Shown here: positions 46,801 through 55,563 of the stretch, one piece after another
Layout: every line of letters begins with the position of its first letter
Numbering within the stretch: the stretch's first letter is position 1
Notes under the pieces: model-generated
The model's input: only the letters and a program-made list of their open reading frames with translations
Databases searched by the model: none
What the model was told of the DNA's origin: nothing
Made by a program: the position numbers and the translations under genes
Assembly: GCA_911728435.2 (NCBI GenBank)
Contig: OU452198.1
Coordinates: 21,858,001 to 21,922,000, forward strand
Length of the DNA stretch: 64,000 bases
Reading direction: 5' to 3'
Origin: Apoderus coryli
Taxonomy: Eukaryota; Arthropoda; Insecta; Coleoptera; Attelabidae

Positions 46801-47114
46801 AGCATTTCCCAACCGGGTCCTCCCAAAACGGTTCGAGACGCTCCACTATCCAACAAAGCCAAAAATTTTCTATTGTAGATAGATACTTCTAAATAGGGTC
46901 TGGTGTCGTTCTTCGCATGCGCCAAAATATATTCCAGAATCGGTCGTCCGTCATAATCAAGGTTATCAGTGATCGCCACGGAATTTCCACGCGGAGTCAC
47001 AGGACGATCTACTGCGAGTCCGCTGGTCCTTTTTTTGAGCAGCCTGGACAGGCACCAACCGTTACACCTGGCCTTCCACATCCAAAACAAAACAGTTTTC
47101 TTCTTTCGCGACAT
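43836..47114 (-). CDS. pol: Ty3/Gypsy Pol (protease, RT, RNase H, integrase)
   Basis: 1,092 codons in the frame -1 to gag. In order: aspartic protease FLALLDSGASRTVLGG (residues about 84-99); reverse transcriptase with FCVNYKKLN, LKSAYHQIP, FGLHSAPA and the YVFVYLDDVI active site; RNase H VVQTDASDYGLGAVLTQ; integrase zinc finger (H-x4-H pattern HDPPTCGHAG and CVTCLRTK); catalytic core with VDLVGPLP, IADNGPQF and NPVERVHR (D, D, E); and a GPY/F-like C-terminus NKFVGPYLVHKV. No stops interrupt it. The ATG at 47114 lies inside gag and is probably not used; translation should arrive by frameshifting at 47030-47036. Confidence 0.95.
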   Translation of the reverse strand: MSRKKKTVLFWMWKARCNGWCLSRLLKKRTSGLAVDRPVTPRGNSVAITDNLDYDGRPILEYILAHAKNDTRPYLEVSIYNRKFLALLDSGASRTVLGGPGWEMLSGLCHLNKSERQVCTVANGETCQALGVCYLPILLQGKLRVIRVLVVPSLKHKLILGIDFWRQMDIIPDLYAGEWKFRQDDIDMEICAINSYESLSEAQRKELDGVIEDTFRDMGDRLGCTNLVELTIKTDSPPIKQRYYPISPALQKHVNEELDKMLKNDIVEPSTSAWSSPIVMVKKNDTSWRFCVNYKKLNAVSEPDAYPIPYVSAILDKLRDGKFLTTLDLKSAYHQIPVSKESRHLTAFTVPNRGLYQFKRMPFGLHSAPAVWQRLIDRVIGEDLNKYVFVYLDDVIICTPTFQQHLDTLRKVTQRIKSAGLTLNREKCIFCKNELKYLGYVVNAAGLMVDPEKVESIVRFPVPKKVQEIRRLVGLASWYRRFIPNFSTVVSPLTALTRKNQKFEWSESCETAFNTIKEHLISAPVLSCPNFELPFVVQTDASDYGLGAVLTQVQDEEERVICYLSRSLTKNERKYSTTEKECLAVLFAIEKLRPYLEGTKFTVITDHYSLKWLYNIKDPVGRISRWTLRLSQYNFDIIHRKGTEHVVPDALSRAVPAVDAVTNDEDGDQEADVQDAGDGDRWYSEMCQKVLRKPQNYPLWRVHQNHLYKRSRFSHGELLGARTEWLMVVPRRKRTEIIRQSHDPPTCGHAGVAKTVDRILRTYYWPKLRCDVARYIARCVTCLRTKPEQKKPIGFMLSSQPTASRPWQLISVDLVGPLPRSRSGFSYILSVCDCFTKFVLLFPLRKATAPGVVKWLEDHVFLVYGAPERLIADNGPQFTCHLFKNTMKQYDVEIKYSAAYNPRANPVERVHRVVKTMLSAYVSENHRDWEKYLAKVAFAIRSAKHEVTGCTPNLLNFGREVRISGKGENALDGVGDDVEPEVRSTELRKIYVDIQKRLKHAYDRSKKNYNLRHRDERFNRGQQVWKKNYVLSDAAKKFTAKLANKFVGPYLVHKVLSPWTYELVDSRGNSIGSWHAKDLKAHPPDDEPEQDD

Positions 47115-48766
47115 TGTCTATATCTATGGCCATCTCTGCCACAATTCCAACATTTCCTTGTTCCCGACTCGGCGTGAAAGGAACCCGAATCGTTATTCAT
47201 CGATACGCTGGCTACTTCTTGACGTGGTCTTCGAAAATTCTGATTAGTGCTCGCTCTGTAAGCTAGGTCTGGCTCAACCAGATACCGAGGATTCGTCGGC
47301 GGCGGACAAAACGTCTGGGTATGCAGCTCCGTAGCTTCTATGGCTCTGCTCAGCGTTAAAAGACGATCAATGCTCTCTATGAACAGATGAACTGCCAGCT
47401 GCTTCTGTATGTAGGGCAATAAATTTCCTCGTATTATATCCACTCGTTCCTTTTCCAGTGGTTTCTGTGTAAGGCGTGAGAACATATTCTCCATCGTTGC
47501 AACATATGTCAGTACTCTCTCCTGAGCCCCCTGTGTTCGACGCAAAATCTCCTGACGAAGCGTATGCTCATAATTATACGGCTGAAAATCCAACCTCAGT
47601 TTCTCCAAAAGTTGATCCCAAGTCTCAAATCTGTGCATCCGAAACCAACACAACGCTTCACCCTCAAATAATTCTGGAGCAGAACGCAGTAACTGCTGTT
47701 TAGAAGCTCCTCTTGACACTCTGAGTTCTTCCAATCGTTCCATGAATGCGCTCACGCTACTGTTACCATCAAATCTAAAATTCCATCGAGCCACATCTAT
47801 ATTGTTCCGACTTCGTTCTTCCATGACGTAAGTAGGGTTCATCTGTCGGACCGGTGAATCATCCACATCCGGTATACGCCGATCAACATCGTTATAAGTT
47901 GAGTAAACAAGGTCACCCCTTGGCCCCCCTGATGGTGTGGTGTGATATCGCACTGACTGCCCATAATCTCTTGTATCAACTCGCGGCGCCCCGGGACACT
48001 CAAGATAAACTTGGCGCATCCGATCCATATGTCTCGTACTCGTTGGATTTATCTGCTCCCCAAACCTTAATGAGTATGCCTGAAGACTATCGAGGGGTGG
48101 CAATTGGACATTGCTCACTCCAACGTTCAGAGGTGCACCAGAAACCCGTTCCTGATCAAAACCTGGCAACGCAGATGGCAAAGACGCCGTACGTCTGGGC
48201 TGTGAAGCCTCCACATTATCAAGCCGCAGCAAAGGAACACTCCTCACGCCTTCATTTCTTCGGTCACTACCCCGGGTAGTTCCATAAGCTCCGTTATCAT
48301 CCTCCAACGTTATCAAATTGGGGACCGGTTCATCCAAAATTGAAACTTCAGCCTCCCGTTCTGTTCTCTGTTCCCACCGGACTGTCAGCCGTTGCTTCAA
48401 CGCAATCACCCGCGCAGAAGACGTAAATTTCTCCCGCAGCTGAACGTCAGTTACCGCATGAATCCTGCTAATCCGCAATTCCACATGCAAAAGTCGACTC
48501 AGTATTCTCCTGTACTCGTTCTCCCTGTTCTCCTGATTAAATCCCTCTATCTCCAAGTTCAAACTAATCAATTTATCGGAACAAACCGTTAGTTCCTGAT
48601 CTGCATCCAACTCCACTCCAACCGGTGCCAGCGTCTCTCCCTCTCTCTCCATACGAAATGCCTCCCTTAAAGCCGTGCGCTTCTCCTCCACTGTTCTCCC
48701 GACTGGTAATCCTCTTATACAAAGCTCATAATTCAGCTCATCACTCAAAAGTCTATTAATATCCAT
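47009..48766 (-). CDS. gag: Ty3/Gypsy Gag with SAP-like start and two zinc knuckles
   Basis: 585 codons. The N-terminus LLSDELNYELCIRGLPVG resembles a SAP-type helix pair common in arthropod Gypsy Gags. The middle contains the capsid fold (VARWNFRFDGNSSVSAFMER, EGEALCWFRMH, LRLDFQPYNY, AQERVLTYVATMENMF). The C-terminus has CWNCGRDGHRYRQC (a CCHC knuckle) and a second, degenerate CFGCGRPGVTVGAC. It packages the RNA and builds particles. It starts at the only long-frame ATG, about 640 nt downstream of the 5' LTR. The stop is 19 bp beyond the slippery site. Confidence 0.95.
   Translation of the reverse strand: MDINRLLSDELNYELCIRGLPVGRTVEEKRTALREAFRMEREGETLAPVGVELDADQELTVCSDKLISLNLEIEGFNQENRENEYRRILSRLLHVELRISRIHAVTDVQLREKFTSSARVIALKQRLTVRWEQRTEREAEVSILDEPVPNLITLEDDNGAYGTTRGSDRRNEGVRSVPLLRLDNVEASQPRRTASLPSALPGFDQERVSGAPLNVGVSNVQLPPLDSLQAYSLRFGEQINPTSTRHMDRMRQVYLECPGAPRVDTRDYGQSVRYHTTPSGGPRGDLVYSTYNDVDRRIPDVDDSPVRQMNPTYVMEERSRNNIDVARWNFRFDGNSSVSAFMERLEELRVSRGASKQQLLRSAPELFEGEALCWFRMHRFETWDQLLEKLRLDFQPYNYEHTLRQEILRRTQGAQERVLTYVATMENMFSRLTQKPLEKERVDIIRGNLLPYIQKQLAVHLFIESIDRLLTLSRAIEATELHTQTFCPPPTNPRYLVEPDLAYRASTNQNFRRPRQEVASVSMNNDSGSFHAESGTRKCWNCGRDGHRYRQCRERRKLFCFGCGRPGVTVGACPGCSKKGPADSQ
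47030..47036 (-). promoter_or_regulatory. -1 ribosomal frameshift site between gag and pol
   Basis: The minus strand has a run of seven A read in gag as TC[A AAA AAA] GGA, that is X XXY YYZ in the zero frame. Slipping back one base enters the pol frame, giving LLKKRTSGL. The gag stop follows seven codons later. A downstream GC-rich stretch could provide a stimulatory structure. Confidence 0.8.
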
Positions 48767-49385
48767 AATGGTGTTGGAAGTTAATTCCGCAAGAAACGAT
48801 TAAAGTAAATTTTTAAATCAAAATAAATCAAATAACAACGTAAGTAATTCGAAATATATTTTATTTTATTCAATAAAACAATTTGTGTGCTTGCGCACAC
48901 ACCCCACCCCACGCAAGGGAAAAAAAAACCTACCACAACCAAGCTAAAGCTCGCACGCAAAACAATCGGGCTCTGGAACAACCAGACAAGAAAATCCCAC
49001 ACAGGACCCCCAAACTGACAGACCTATATAAAGAAATATGTAACTCGTGTTACCAGGGAAGTGTGAGTCACCAAACACGGAATCAGACTAATAATGTAGG
49101 CACTTTATATAAAAAACTCTTCGGTAAGTAAATGTTTCTATATCATCAATAACATTTATAAATAATTCGAAAGAAAAAAAAAATCAGGTAAGTACGCCTT
49201 CAATAATCGCCTCACTTATCCAAATACAGCACAAAAGCAACAGTTGAGTTTGTCAATTCAATTGCCTTTTAAGAAAAAAAAAATAAGAATAATAAAAAAA
49301 ATTCAGGGCTTTACTATAAATCAAGTGTATCTAACAAAACAGAAACTATAAAGTTCTCTGTAAATCGGCAAAAATACTACCTATA

Positions 49386-49400
49386 CCACGATGGGCGCCA
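49386..49400 (-). promoter_or_regulatory. tRNA primer-binding site of the Gypsy element
   Basis: The minus strand reads TGGCGCCCATCGTGG, seven bases after the CA end of the 5' LTR. TGGCGCC is the complement of many tRNA 3' ends with CCA; the tRNA was not identified. Confidence 0.75.
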
Positions 49401-49407
49401 AAATCTT

Positions 49408-52332
49408 TGCTACGCTACTGCGAACCTTTTGTAATTTGGGTGCGCAGCAGCAAGCAAAACAAAAATTCACGGGTGGCAAAACTAAAAGAAAATTTATTTC
49501 CTGATCCTTCCTAAATCAGAGATGGCATTATCTCCTTATATTATCATCGATCCTTTTACTTAATGGCCTAGCTCAATCAGAGATTGGGAGTGGAACAAAA
49601 CTGCCTGGACGCCACCCGTTTCAAAAATGCCCCTGTATAAAAGGATCGATCGATAGTACTATAAAGAAAACGGGAACTCACTAAGAGGGAAAGTAAATAA
49701 CACCGTATCCAAAATGATCCCGAATCAGAAATTTATTAATAGAAATTTTAAAGTAATTAAATTGAACAATGTGTAAATATAACCTATAAACAATGTGTAA
49801 ATAAATATAACCTATAATTTTTAGTAGTGAATATAAACCCTATAATAAATCTTTGTAAATATATAACCTATGATAATACTTGTGAAAATATATAATCTAT
49901 AATAATAATTCTTTGTAAATAAATATATAACCTATAATATTGCCTTGTAAATATATAAATCTATAATAATAATTTGTAAATATATTATAAACCTTATAGC
50001 CGACAAACTCAATTGTACTCTACAATTAATTAAACATAATATCAACAATACACATTCAAATTTTTGAATTCTTATACTTGGATATGTGTGCGCATGCGTC
50101 GTAATCTCTAGCGGAGCTTATGCACTCCCTACTATGTGGGCCATCAATTAAGAAGTGCCGATAAATATTAAACTGACAGTTAATCGATTGGTGAGATTAA
50201 AAGTGAGGTTATGAAATTATAAAACCAAATTGGTAATTAAAAAAAAAAACTAATATTGAGTCCAAGAGAGGATGGCGGATTTATTGGAAATGGTTATCTG
50301 TATCTGTGCCGCCTTAAACATGCGCACAGTACTATTTAAATGTATAAAAATCGTGACGCAATTAATCCATATAGTTAGCGCGTATTTTAAACAATTAACA
50401 TTTACTCAACGTGGTACTGTTACCTAGGTATGATCATACAAGGCTCACATCAATATACACAACATAACATATAAACAAATTCCTGAAAGGTAAGTAATAC
50501 TCCTCTACTAAAAGAAATACCCAATATATAATAATAATATTAAAACAATAAATCAAAGCTTATCCACCGTACAGCGGTTCTAGTGATACGCTTGTGTGTT
50601 CACAAACAAAGAGAAAATAATATGAAAAGCCACCACGGCCAAGTTTAAAGTTATTTCACTAAGTGAACTATTTCAGGTCACTGACAAAAAAAACAACTGT
50701 GAAGTTACAGGATAAAGTACTAACGTTACTGGTAATATATATGCATTGATTCATAAACAATTACAGCAAAGTGACACTGCATGATGAATGCTGTACCTAC
50801 TTCACTAAAATACCTGGTTTAAGTTTGATGAAGTTCTACTCGAGTTGGGTACTCACACGCCGCTTGGACGAAGATCGTGTCCAGTCTGTCTTGCACGACA
50901 CCAACCTTGGATGACCTAACAATGCCAGGACCCTGCTCCGATGAATTTGACTGCCTGCACTGTATCAGACACGTGCTGAAATTCGCTTCTACCGACAGTA
51001 GCAACTGGGTAATCCTTCGCACAACTCGTGCCCCTGACTCAGGGTCTGACAAACGCTTCAGCCGCTCCGCGGTGATGCTGAGGGTGGCTTTTGAGGCCTA
51101 ATCGAAAACACTATTATAATAGCCTCATCCGAAATGGTAAGTAATTTAAATTGTTGCACCGAAAATATACTTATTTTGCCTGAATATAGTAAGTGACACT
51201 CACCTAAGATGGTAGATGGCCTCGTGGTGATCAGGTTAGGAGGGTATATTTGTAAAGCACGTACTTAATATAATTTCAACTTTCAATCCAGCGCTCCGCT
51301 GAGGCAAACAACTCTCTTGAGTTACAAAACTACAATTTGCTGCCCTTATTTGTTGAAAATATTATACTTCACGAAAATTGGGTGGATTATTACTTCATAC
51401 ACCTTTCAGGTAGGACCCTCCGAAACCAAAATGAACGAGTACCGTCTTAAGTGTCAAAATCTTGCACCGTCAGCCTGCCCCCACGTCAGATTAGGGCTGG
51501 GTGATAATGAACGTCTTCCGTGTTCCTTTTCCCATAAACACAATCACAACATCCCCGTGTCTGCGAACCATAATTATTCCTCCGAACCGGTAATTACACC
51601 GCTCATCGAACGATCTCAAAATGAGTAATTGAATAAATCGGACACGAATCTACGACCAGCCGAAGACCAAAACAACAACAGTAGGCCCCAAAATAAGAAA
51701 CGGAATAGTCCAAATGTTCCAATACATCCCTCAATTGTCAGCTGTCTTTCAACATATCAGATTATTTATTGCAAATAACCCCAATTAATAACAACAATTA
51801 TTTTTATTGTAAACAAAGCAGAAATTTTAATATTTAATGATATTTTAAAGAAATAGGTAATGAAAATATATATATATTTTAGTGAATGCATTGGATGAGC
51901 AAATTCATAGTCCAGGCCAGCTATTATACAGGCACTATGTAACGATGTAAACAGTGGTCAACCGTAAGAAGGTACGCTCCATCAATTTCACAACCATGTT
52001 TCACCCTGAATGAAATGTTCGTGCTATTAAATGATTCTCTTTTCCATTTCTTTTAGGTGCAAACTTGTTGGATCCATGATCATCCCCAAAGCTGTAACAC
52101 TCAGAGCTTGTTTGGTACTGTTGTGAGACAGCGGTTGGTATTGCGTGTCATCGCATTTATCTGGATGCTTTTTAAATAAAATTAAGTAGTACAATAGTAG
52201 CGAAATTATTCGTTCATGATTACTTTAAGGTATGTTACGATTTTATAAATAAATATTCATCATATGCATTGAAGATCTCTCATTCCGCCAGTTTAAACAG
52301 TTATATTCTGTGGATGCCTTTAGCCCGTAACA
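49408..52332 (-). repeat. 5' LTR of the Gypsy element
   Basis: 2,925 bp, the same length and order as 40845-43769, including the ORFs of 77, 74 and 103 codons at the same offsets. The LTR is unusually long for the group; most of it carries no obvious function. Confidence 0.95.
50857..51097 (-). CDS. Exon-like open frame in the 5' LTR
   Basis: Copy of the frame at 42294-42534, between the same acceptor and GTGAGT donor. In this copy it would lie within the 5' LTR, so it could be included in a spliced LTR-initiated RNA if the start site is upstream of it (to the right). Confidence 0.35.
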
Positions 52333-52506
52333 ATAAGTCTTGTGGCGCCTACCCTTAACATCTTATAATCCACCCCGTCTTCTCTGAGTTTAGCGGCCTT
52401 CACAAAAGTCACGTCTCGGACAACCTCCACAGGTTTTCTCAGACAGATTAGCTATTTTCCGGAACCGTTGTTAATTATATTTGGACTCAAATAAAAATTC
52501 GCCACA

Positions 52507-53437
52507 TTTGGTCAAAATTAAGATTCAAGTTATCGTATGGATACATTTCAGAGTTTAGATACAGTTTTATGTTTGTTATGTTACAATGATCAAATTTACT
52601 CATATCGGCTGAAGCTTGATTCTTTTTAGCTGTCTGTAGAGCAAAAACTACAAAACGAGGTTTTTCCAATTGACTTGTAGCTTTCACACTCCAGGTATGT
52701 CTCATAGTCTGTTGCAACAGTGGATACTCATGAATTTCCCAACTGCGAAATGCAACTTCTAAATCTCTACCATTTTCAATGTATTTCATTAGACGTAGTT
52801 TTTCAAAGTCGTCAACCTGAACGTGTGGAATTTTCCATAATACTTTGGTTAGTTGAATTTTTGCAATTTCACCGGCTTTTGTAGTGGTTGTCGCATTTGT
52901 ATCTGTTGAGCTTCTAATCAAAACCAATTCCTGTCTAATGTTAACCAAAATTTTCTTAAAATCTTCACAGAAACCCATCAACATTTTAAGCGGTACACAT
53001 ACACTAAAGTTACCATTTGCATCGACAATTTTAGGTGTTTCTAAATGATTCCAACCAGAAGCTTCATAACGTACAGTTTCATTATTCGTAAACGAAACAT
53101 AACCTTTGAGAGTTGAAGTAATGCCAGGATTACGAACACGGTCTATAACTGTTCCACCAATTTCATATCTGATTTCATCAAACAAAAATGCAATACCATT
53201 GTTAATGAACTTCAAAGTGGTACTGGTTTTGTTGTCGTGATCTGTGAGTCGTCCTTCAATGTACAAATAACTCTGTGATGGTAGTGTGTAAATATCCTGA
53301 GTTTGAATAGCCAAACGAATTTCATCTGATTTATTTAATGTAGTATTAGCATATGGTGGATGACTATGTATTTCACAATTTATAATAGAATTATCCATAA
53401 GTACATGTTCACCAATATTTAGAATGTTGAAAGCCAT
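52507..53437 (-). pseudogene. mcp: Polinton major capsid protein, 5' part
   Basis: It starts MAFNILNIGEHVLMDNS at 53437. The longer frame up to 53557 begins with a Cys/Lys-rich stretch not seen in the family, so the inner ATG is preferred. Double-jelly-roll features: QTQDIYTLPSQSYLYIEGRL, IAFLFDEIRYEIGG, LKGYVSFTN, VPLKMLMGFCEDFKKIL, and VFALQTAKKN near the break. It ends at NLNFDQ, where the 17-kb insertion begins, and continues at 35469. Capsid hexons would be built from trimers of the full protein. No other break is seen, so the insertion alone inactivates it. Confidence 0.9.
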
Positions 53438-53564
53438 ATTTTCTTCACAACTACCCAGCTGCTGCTGCTCGCTAGTACAAAAACACGTTGTCTGAAAAAG
53501 TCTTTCTAGTTTAGGTTTCCAATGCACTTTTAGCTTGCACCAAGAAAAACACCTCACTTTACTT

Positions 53565-53759
53565 CTATTGACAGCTATTGTTGTGTTCTGGATGCTGCTG
53601 CGTTAATTTAAATCCCAAAGATGATAAAAATTGTTTATTTTCTGTTGTTAATACCTTGAGCGGTCTCTCTGGACTGTTTGCAAAATCCTTTCTAATCACC
53701 TCTTTTATAGGAGTCACTGTTGCTGCTGCTGCTGTTGCAATATTGTATCGAAACACCAT
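53565..53759 (-). CDS. Small Polinton ORF between penton and capsid genes
   Basis: 64 codons. The N-terminus MVFRYNIATAAAATVTPI is weakly hydrophobic and Ala-rich. The middle contains PLKVLTTENKQFLSSLGFKL, a pattern seen in small Polinton proteins encoded beside the capsid gene. The start overlaps the penton stop as TAATG. No function is known to me; possibly a capsid cement or scaffold part (inference). Confidence 0.55.
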   Translation of the reverse strand: MVFRYNIATAAAATVTPIKEVIRKDFANSPERPLKVLTTENKQFLSSLGFKLTQQHPEHNNSCQ

Positions 53760-54544
53760 TATTTTAACTCTTTAAGATGAAGTCTTACTGTGATGGTTTC
53801 CTTTTGGAAATTGATTAAATCTCCATTCTGATCCACTATTTTAATGACAATATCATCAATATATTTTGTATTAATTGGTAGATAGATGACATTAGACACT
53901 TTTTCAACAATTCTATAGCCACTCGGAACAGTGGGATAGAGCATGTGAAGAGTATGAGCGGTTGAATTATTATTATAAGAGTTTGTAACCAAATTACATT
54001 CAATACATATGGAGTTGACTTTGGATATATTAATTGGATAATTTGAAATGTGTTTGGTATTGGGTTTTAATGATTTCCGTTCAAATCCAAGTAATGGGGC
54101 TATTGAATTAGGGTTGTTGAAACGAATGTATTGATTGCACTTCAATTCAAATCGTAATGTGTTGAAATTCGTTTGCATTTTTAATTCAATTTTGTCGTCG
54201 TCCTTATCATGACGGTCTTTAAAAATTTGATTGGAATTGGTAGCAGCAACAGCAGCATTTTTATCGGATAATTCTCTGTTTTTGGAAATTTCATCCACTT
54301 TATTGGAAATGTATTTTTCAATTTCTGTAATTTCATATGCTCCTTCAGGTATTTCTATAGTCTCATTGCCGATGTAAAATTTGTTGTTTGTCTTGTCCAC
54401 ATTCGGAATCGTATTAAATGTAACAAAATCAATTAAACCTAAGACGTAAGTTTTATCCTCAGACAGAATAATAGGGGGATAAATTTTTGTTGACAAAACA
54501 GACTCGTTGGCCGTTAACGTAAACGTATACGATGACGAACTCAT
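53759..54544 (-). CDS. Polinton minor capsid (penton-like) protein
   Basis: 261 codons, intact. Single-jelly-roll minor capsid pattern: TANESVLSTKIYPPIIL at the start, a central acidic insert (KDRHDKDDDKIEL), SIAPLLGFERKSL, SICIECNLVTNSYNN, HTLHMLYPTVPSGYRIVEK, NVIYLPINTKYIDDIVIKI and ITVRLHLKEL at the end. Such proteins form the pentameric vertices. It is followed by a TAATG stop-start overlap with the next ORF and preceded by the protease gene 42 bp upstream. Confidence 0.85.
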   Translation of the reverse strand: MSSSSYTFTLTANESVLSTKIYPPIILSEDKTYVLGLIDFVTFNTIPNVDKTNNKFYIGNETIEIPEGAYEITEIEKYISNKVDEISKNRELSDKNAAVAATNSNQIFKDRHDKDDDKIELKMQTNFNTLRFELKCNQYIRFNNPNSIAPLLGFERKSLKPNTKHISNYPINISKVNSICIECNLVTNSYNNNSTAHTLHMLYPTVPSGYRIVEKVSNVIYLPINTKYIDDIVIKIVDQNGDLINFQKETITVRLHLKELK

Positions 54545-54586
54545 TATGTATCAATGGTTAACAAACAAATGACACATTATTTTAGT

Positions 54587-54969
54587 TTACATTAAATATT
54601 TATTATGATTCAGAAATATTATACAGAGTTGACCACAATTAACAGAATTAAATCTTTGATAAACATTATAATTGTAAAATATCCTACAAGCTCCATTAGA
54701 ATAAAAGTAGTACAATACTTCTAATGGTGGCTGTAAGTCTCCAAAACTGTCGAAATAGTAGATTTTATGATGGATTTTAATATATGCAGTCCAATGTGTC
54801 CCAGGTCCTTCATTGTTGTCCAAATTAATGACACCACTTTCACATTTTTTAATTTTCTTTGGTAATGCATTACGCATAAATACACCTCTAACTTGGGAAT
54901 TTTCAACAATTTAACATAGTGTTCAATATCAACGTTTGTTAATGGTGTATCGATCATCATCATCATCAT
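54587..54969 (-). pseudogene. pro: Polinton adenain/Ulp1-like cysteine protease (one frame break)
   Basis: The start at 54969 (a run of five Met, then IDTPLTNVDIEHYVKLLKIP) overlaps the preceding stop as ATGA. A frame change near 54880-54905 follows. The rest reads MRNALPKKIKKCESGVINLD, GTHWTAYIKI (catalytic His), YYFDSFG (Asp) and QRFNSVNCGQLC (Gln and catalytic Cys). All catalytic residues are present. It would mature capsid and core proteins. Length is normal for adenain-like enzymes if the break is ignored. A sequencing indel cannot be excluded. Confidence 0.85.
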
Positions 54970-55463
54970 TTGAGAGGATTTAAGAATAAACCAAGACCAG
55001 TTTTGTACGGTTTTAAATATAGTCCTTTACCCATTGCAATCGCTTCAATTGTTTTATTGTGACGTTGGGATTCTGTTAGTCGAGCATCATTTACAGCTTT
55101 TGCTATACCAGCAGCACCACCACTAAGCGCACCTAAGGCACTTAGGCCAGCAAAAATTGGTATTAACGGTAATAATCCACCAGATTTTGGTACTCTAATC
55201 ACTCGTTGTGGTTTGATTTTATTTTTTAATTTTTTCGTTAGATTTACAGCCACTTTTATAGCATCACCAAATGTACGTGGTTGTTTTCTTACAATACCCT
55301 TTTTCAACTGGTTAATTGTCTTTGACAAAGATTGTTTTTTAATCTGTTGTTTTCGGTGGTGGTGGCTGCTACTGCTGCTGCTGCGGTGGCGCTTAGAGCT
55401 CCGTTTTTGTTGTCTTCGTCTCTGTTGTTGGTATTTTTGTGGTGGTTTTTTTATTCTAACCAT
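54966..55463 (-). CDS. Basic pX/pVI-like virion core protein
   Basis: 165 codons, intact. The first third is Arg/Lys/Ser/Gln-rich (KRSSKRHRSSSSSSHHH). A Gly-rich hydrophobic segment follows (KSGGLLPLIPIFAGLSALG, residues about 103-121), then RHNKTIEAIAMGKG and a C-terminal GLYLKPYKTGLGL. This layout recurs in Polintons and adintoviruses and is compared with adenovirus pX/pVI: DNA-binding plus membrane-active. The last codon overlaps the protease ATG (ATGA). Confidence 0.75.
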   Translation of the reverse strand: MVRIKKPPQKYQQQRRRQQKRSSKRHRSSSSSSHHHRKQQIKKQSLSKTINQLKKGIVRKQPRTFGDAIKVAVNLTKKLKNKIKPQRVIRVPKSGGLLPLIPIFAGLSALGALSGGAAGIAKAVNDARLTESQRHNKTIEAIAMGKGLYLKPYKTGLGLFLNPLK

Positions 55464-55563
55464 ACTGAAACTTGTTTGCAGACTAAATGATTTTACAATT
55501 CATCAGACTCATTTATAACTTTTACCTTGTTTTTGGGGGGCATAAACTCATTATCATCTACAT

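Larger units (their letters stand above)
40845..52332 (-). mobile_element. Full-length Ty3/Gypsy retrotransposon with 2.9-kb LTRs
   Basis: 11,488 bp bounded by two LTRs of exactly 2,925 bp and by ATAA on both sides (40841-40844, 52333-52336). Transcription would run on the minus strand: 5' LTR 49408-52332, primer site, gag, pol, polypurine tract, 3' LTR 40845-43769. Gag and pol are open and joined by a -1 slippery heptamer; no env-like gene is present. Identical LTR lengths and identical LTR ORFs indicate a very recent insertion, possibly still active. It is inserted in the probable solo LTR that split the capsid gene. Confidence 0.95.
35470..52506. mobile_element. TG...CA-bounded insertion in the capsid gene, probably a solo LTR with nested elements
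   Basis: The insertion starts TGTAACGCCAGAATTC and ends CGCCACA. The flanking four bases are TTTT (35466-35469) and TTTG (52507-52510), a 4-bp duplication with one change. Removing the nested Gypsy and the 2.7-kb TIR element leaves about 2.85 kb with no gag or pol, most easily a solo LTR of a long-LTR retrotransposon. Orientation is uncertain. Regions belonging to it are 35470-36232, 38933-40840 and 52337-52506. Confidence 0.6.

Noticed and set aside
47854..48279. 141-codon plus-strand ORF over gag
   Set aside because: Shadow of the intact Gypsy gag on the other strand, with no protein-family features. The same applies to other plus-strand ORFs across 43.9-48.6 kb.
43770..49407. Envelope gene in the Gypsy element
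   Set aside because: Gag and pol fill the internal region; no third ORF with signal peptide or transmembrane segment is present.
53438..53557. N-terminal extension of the capsid protein
   Set aside because: The 40 codons upstream of 53437 are Cys/Lys-rich and unlike the family start; they are read-through of the frame into the spacer.
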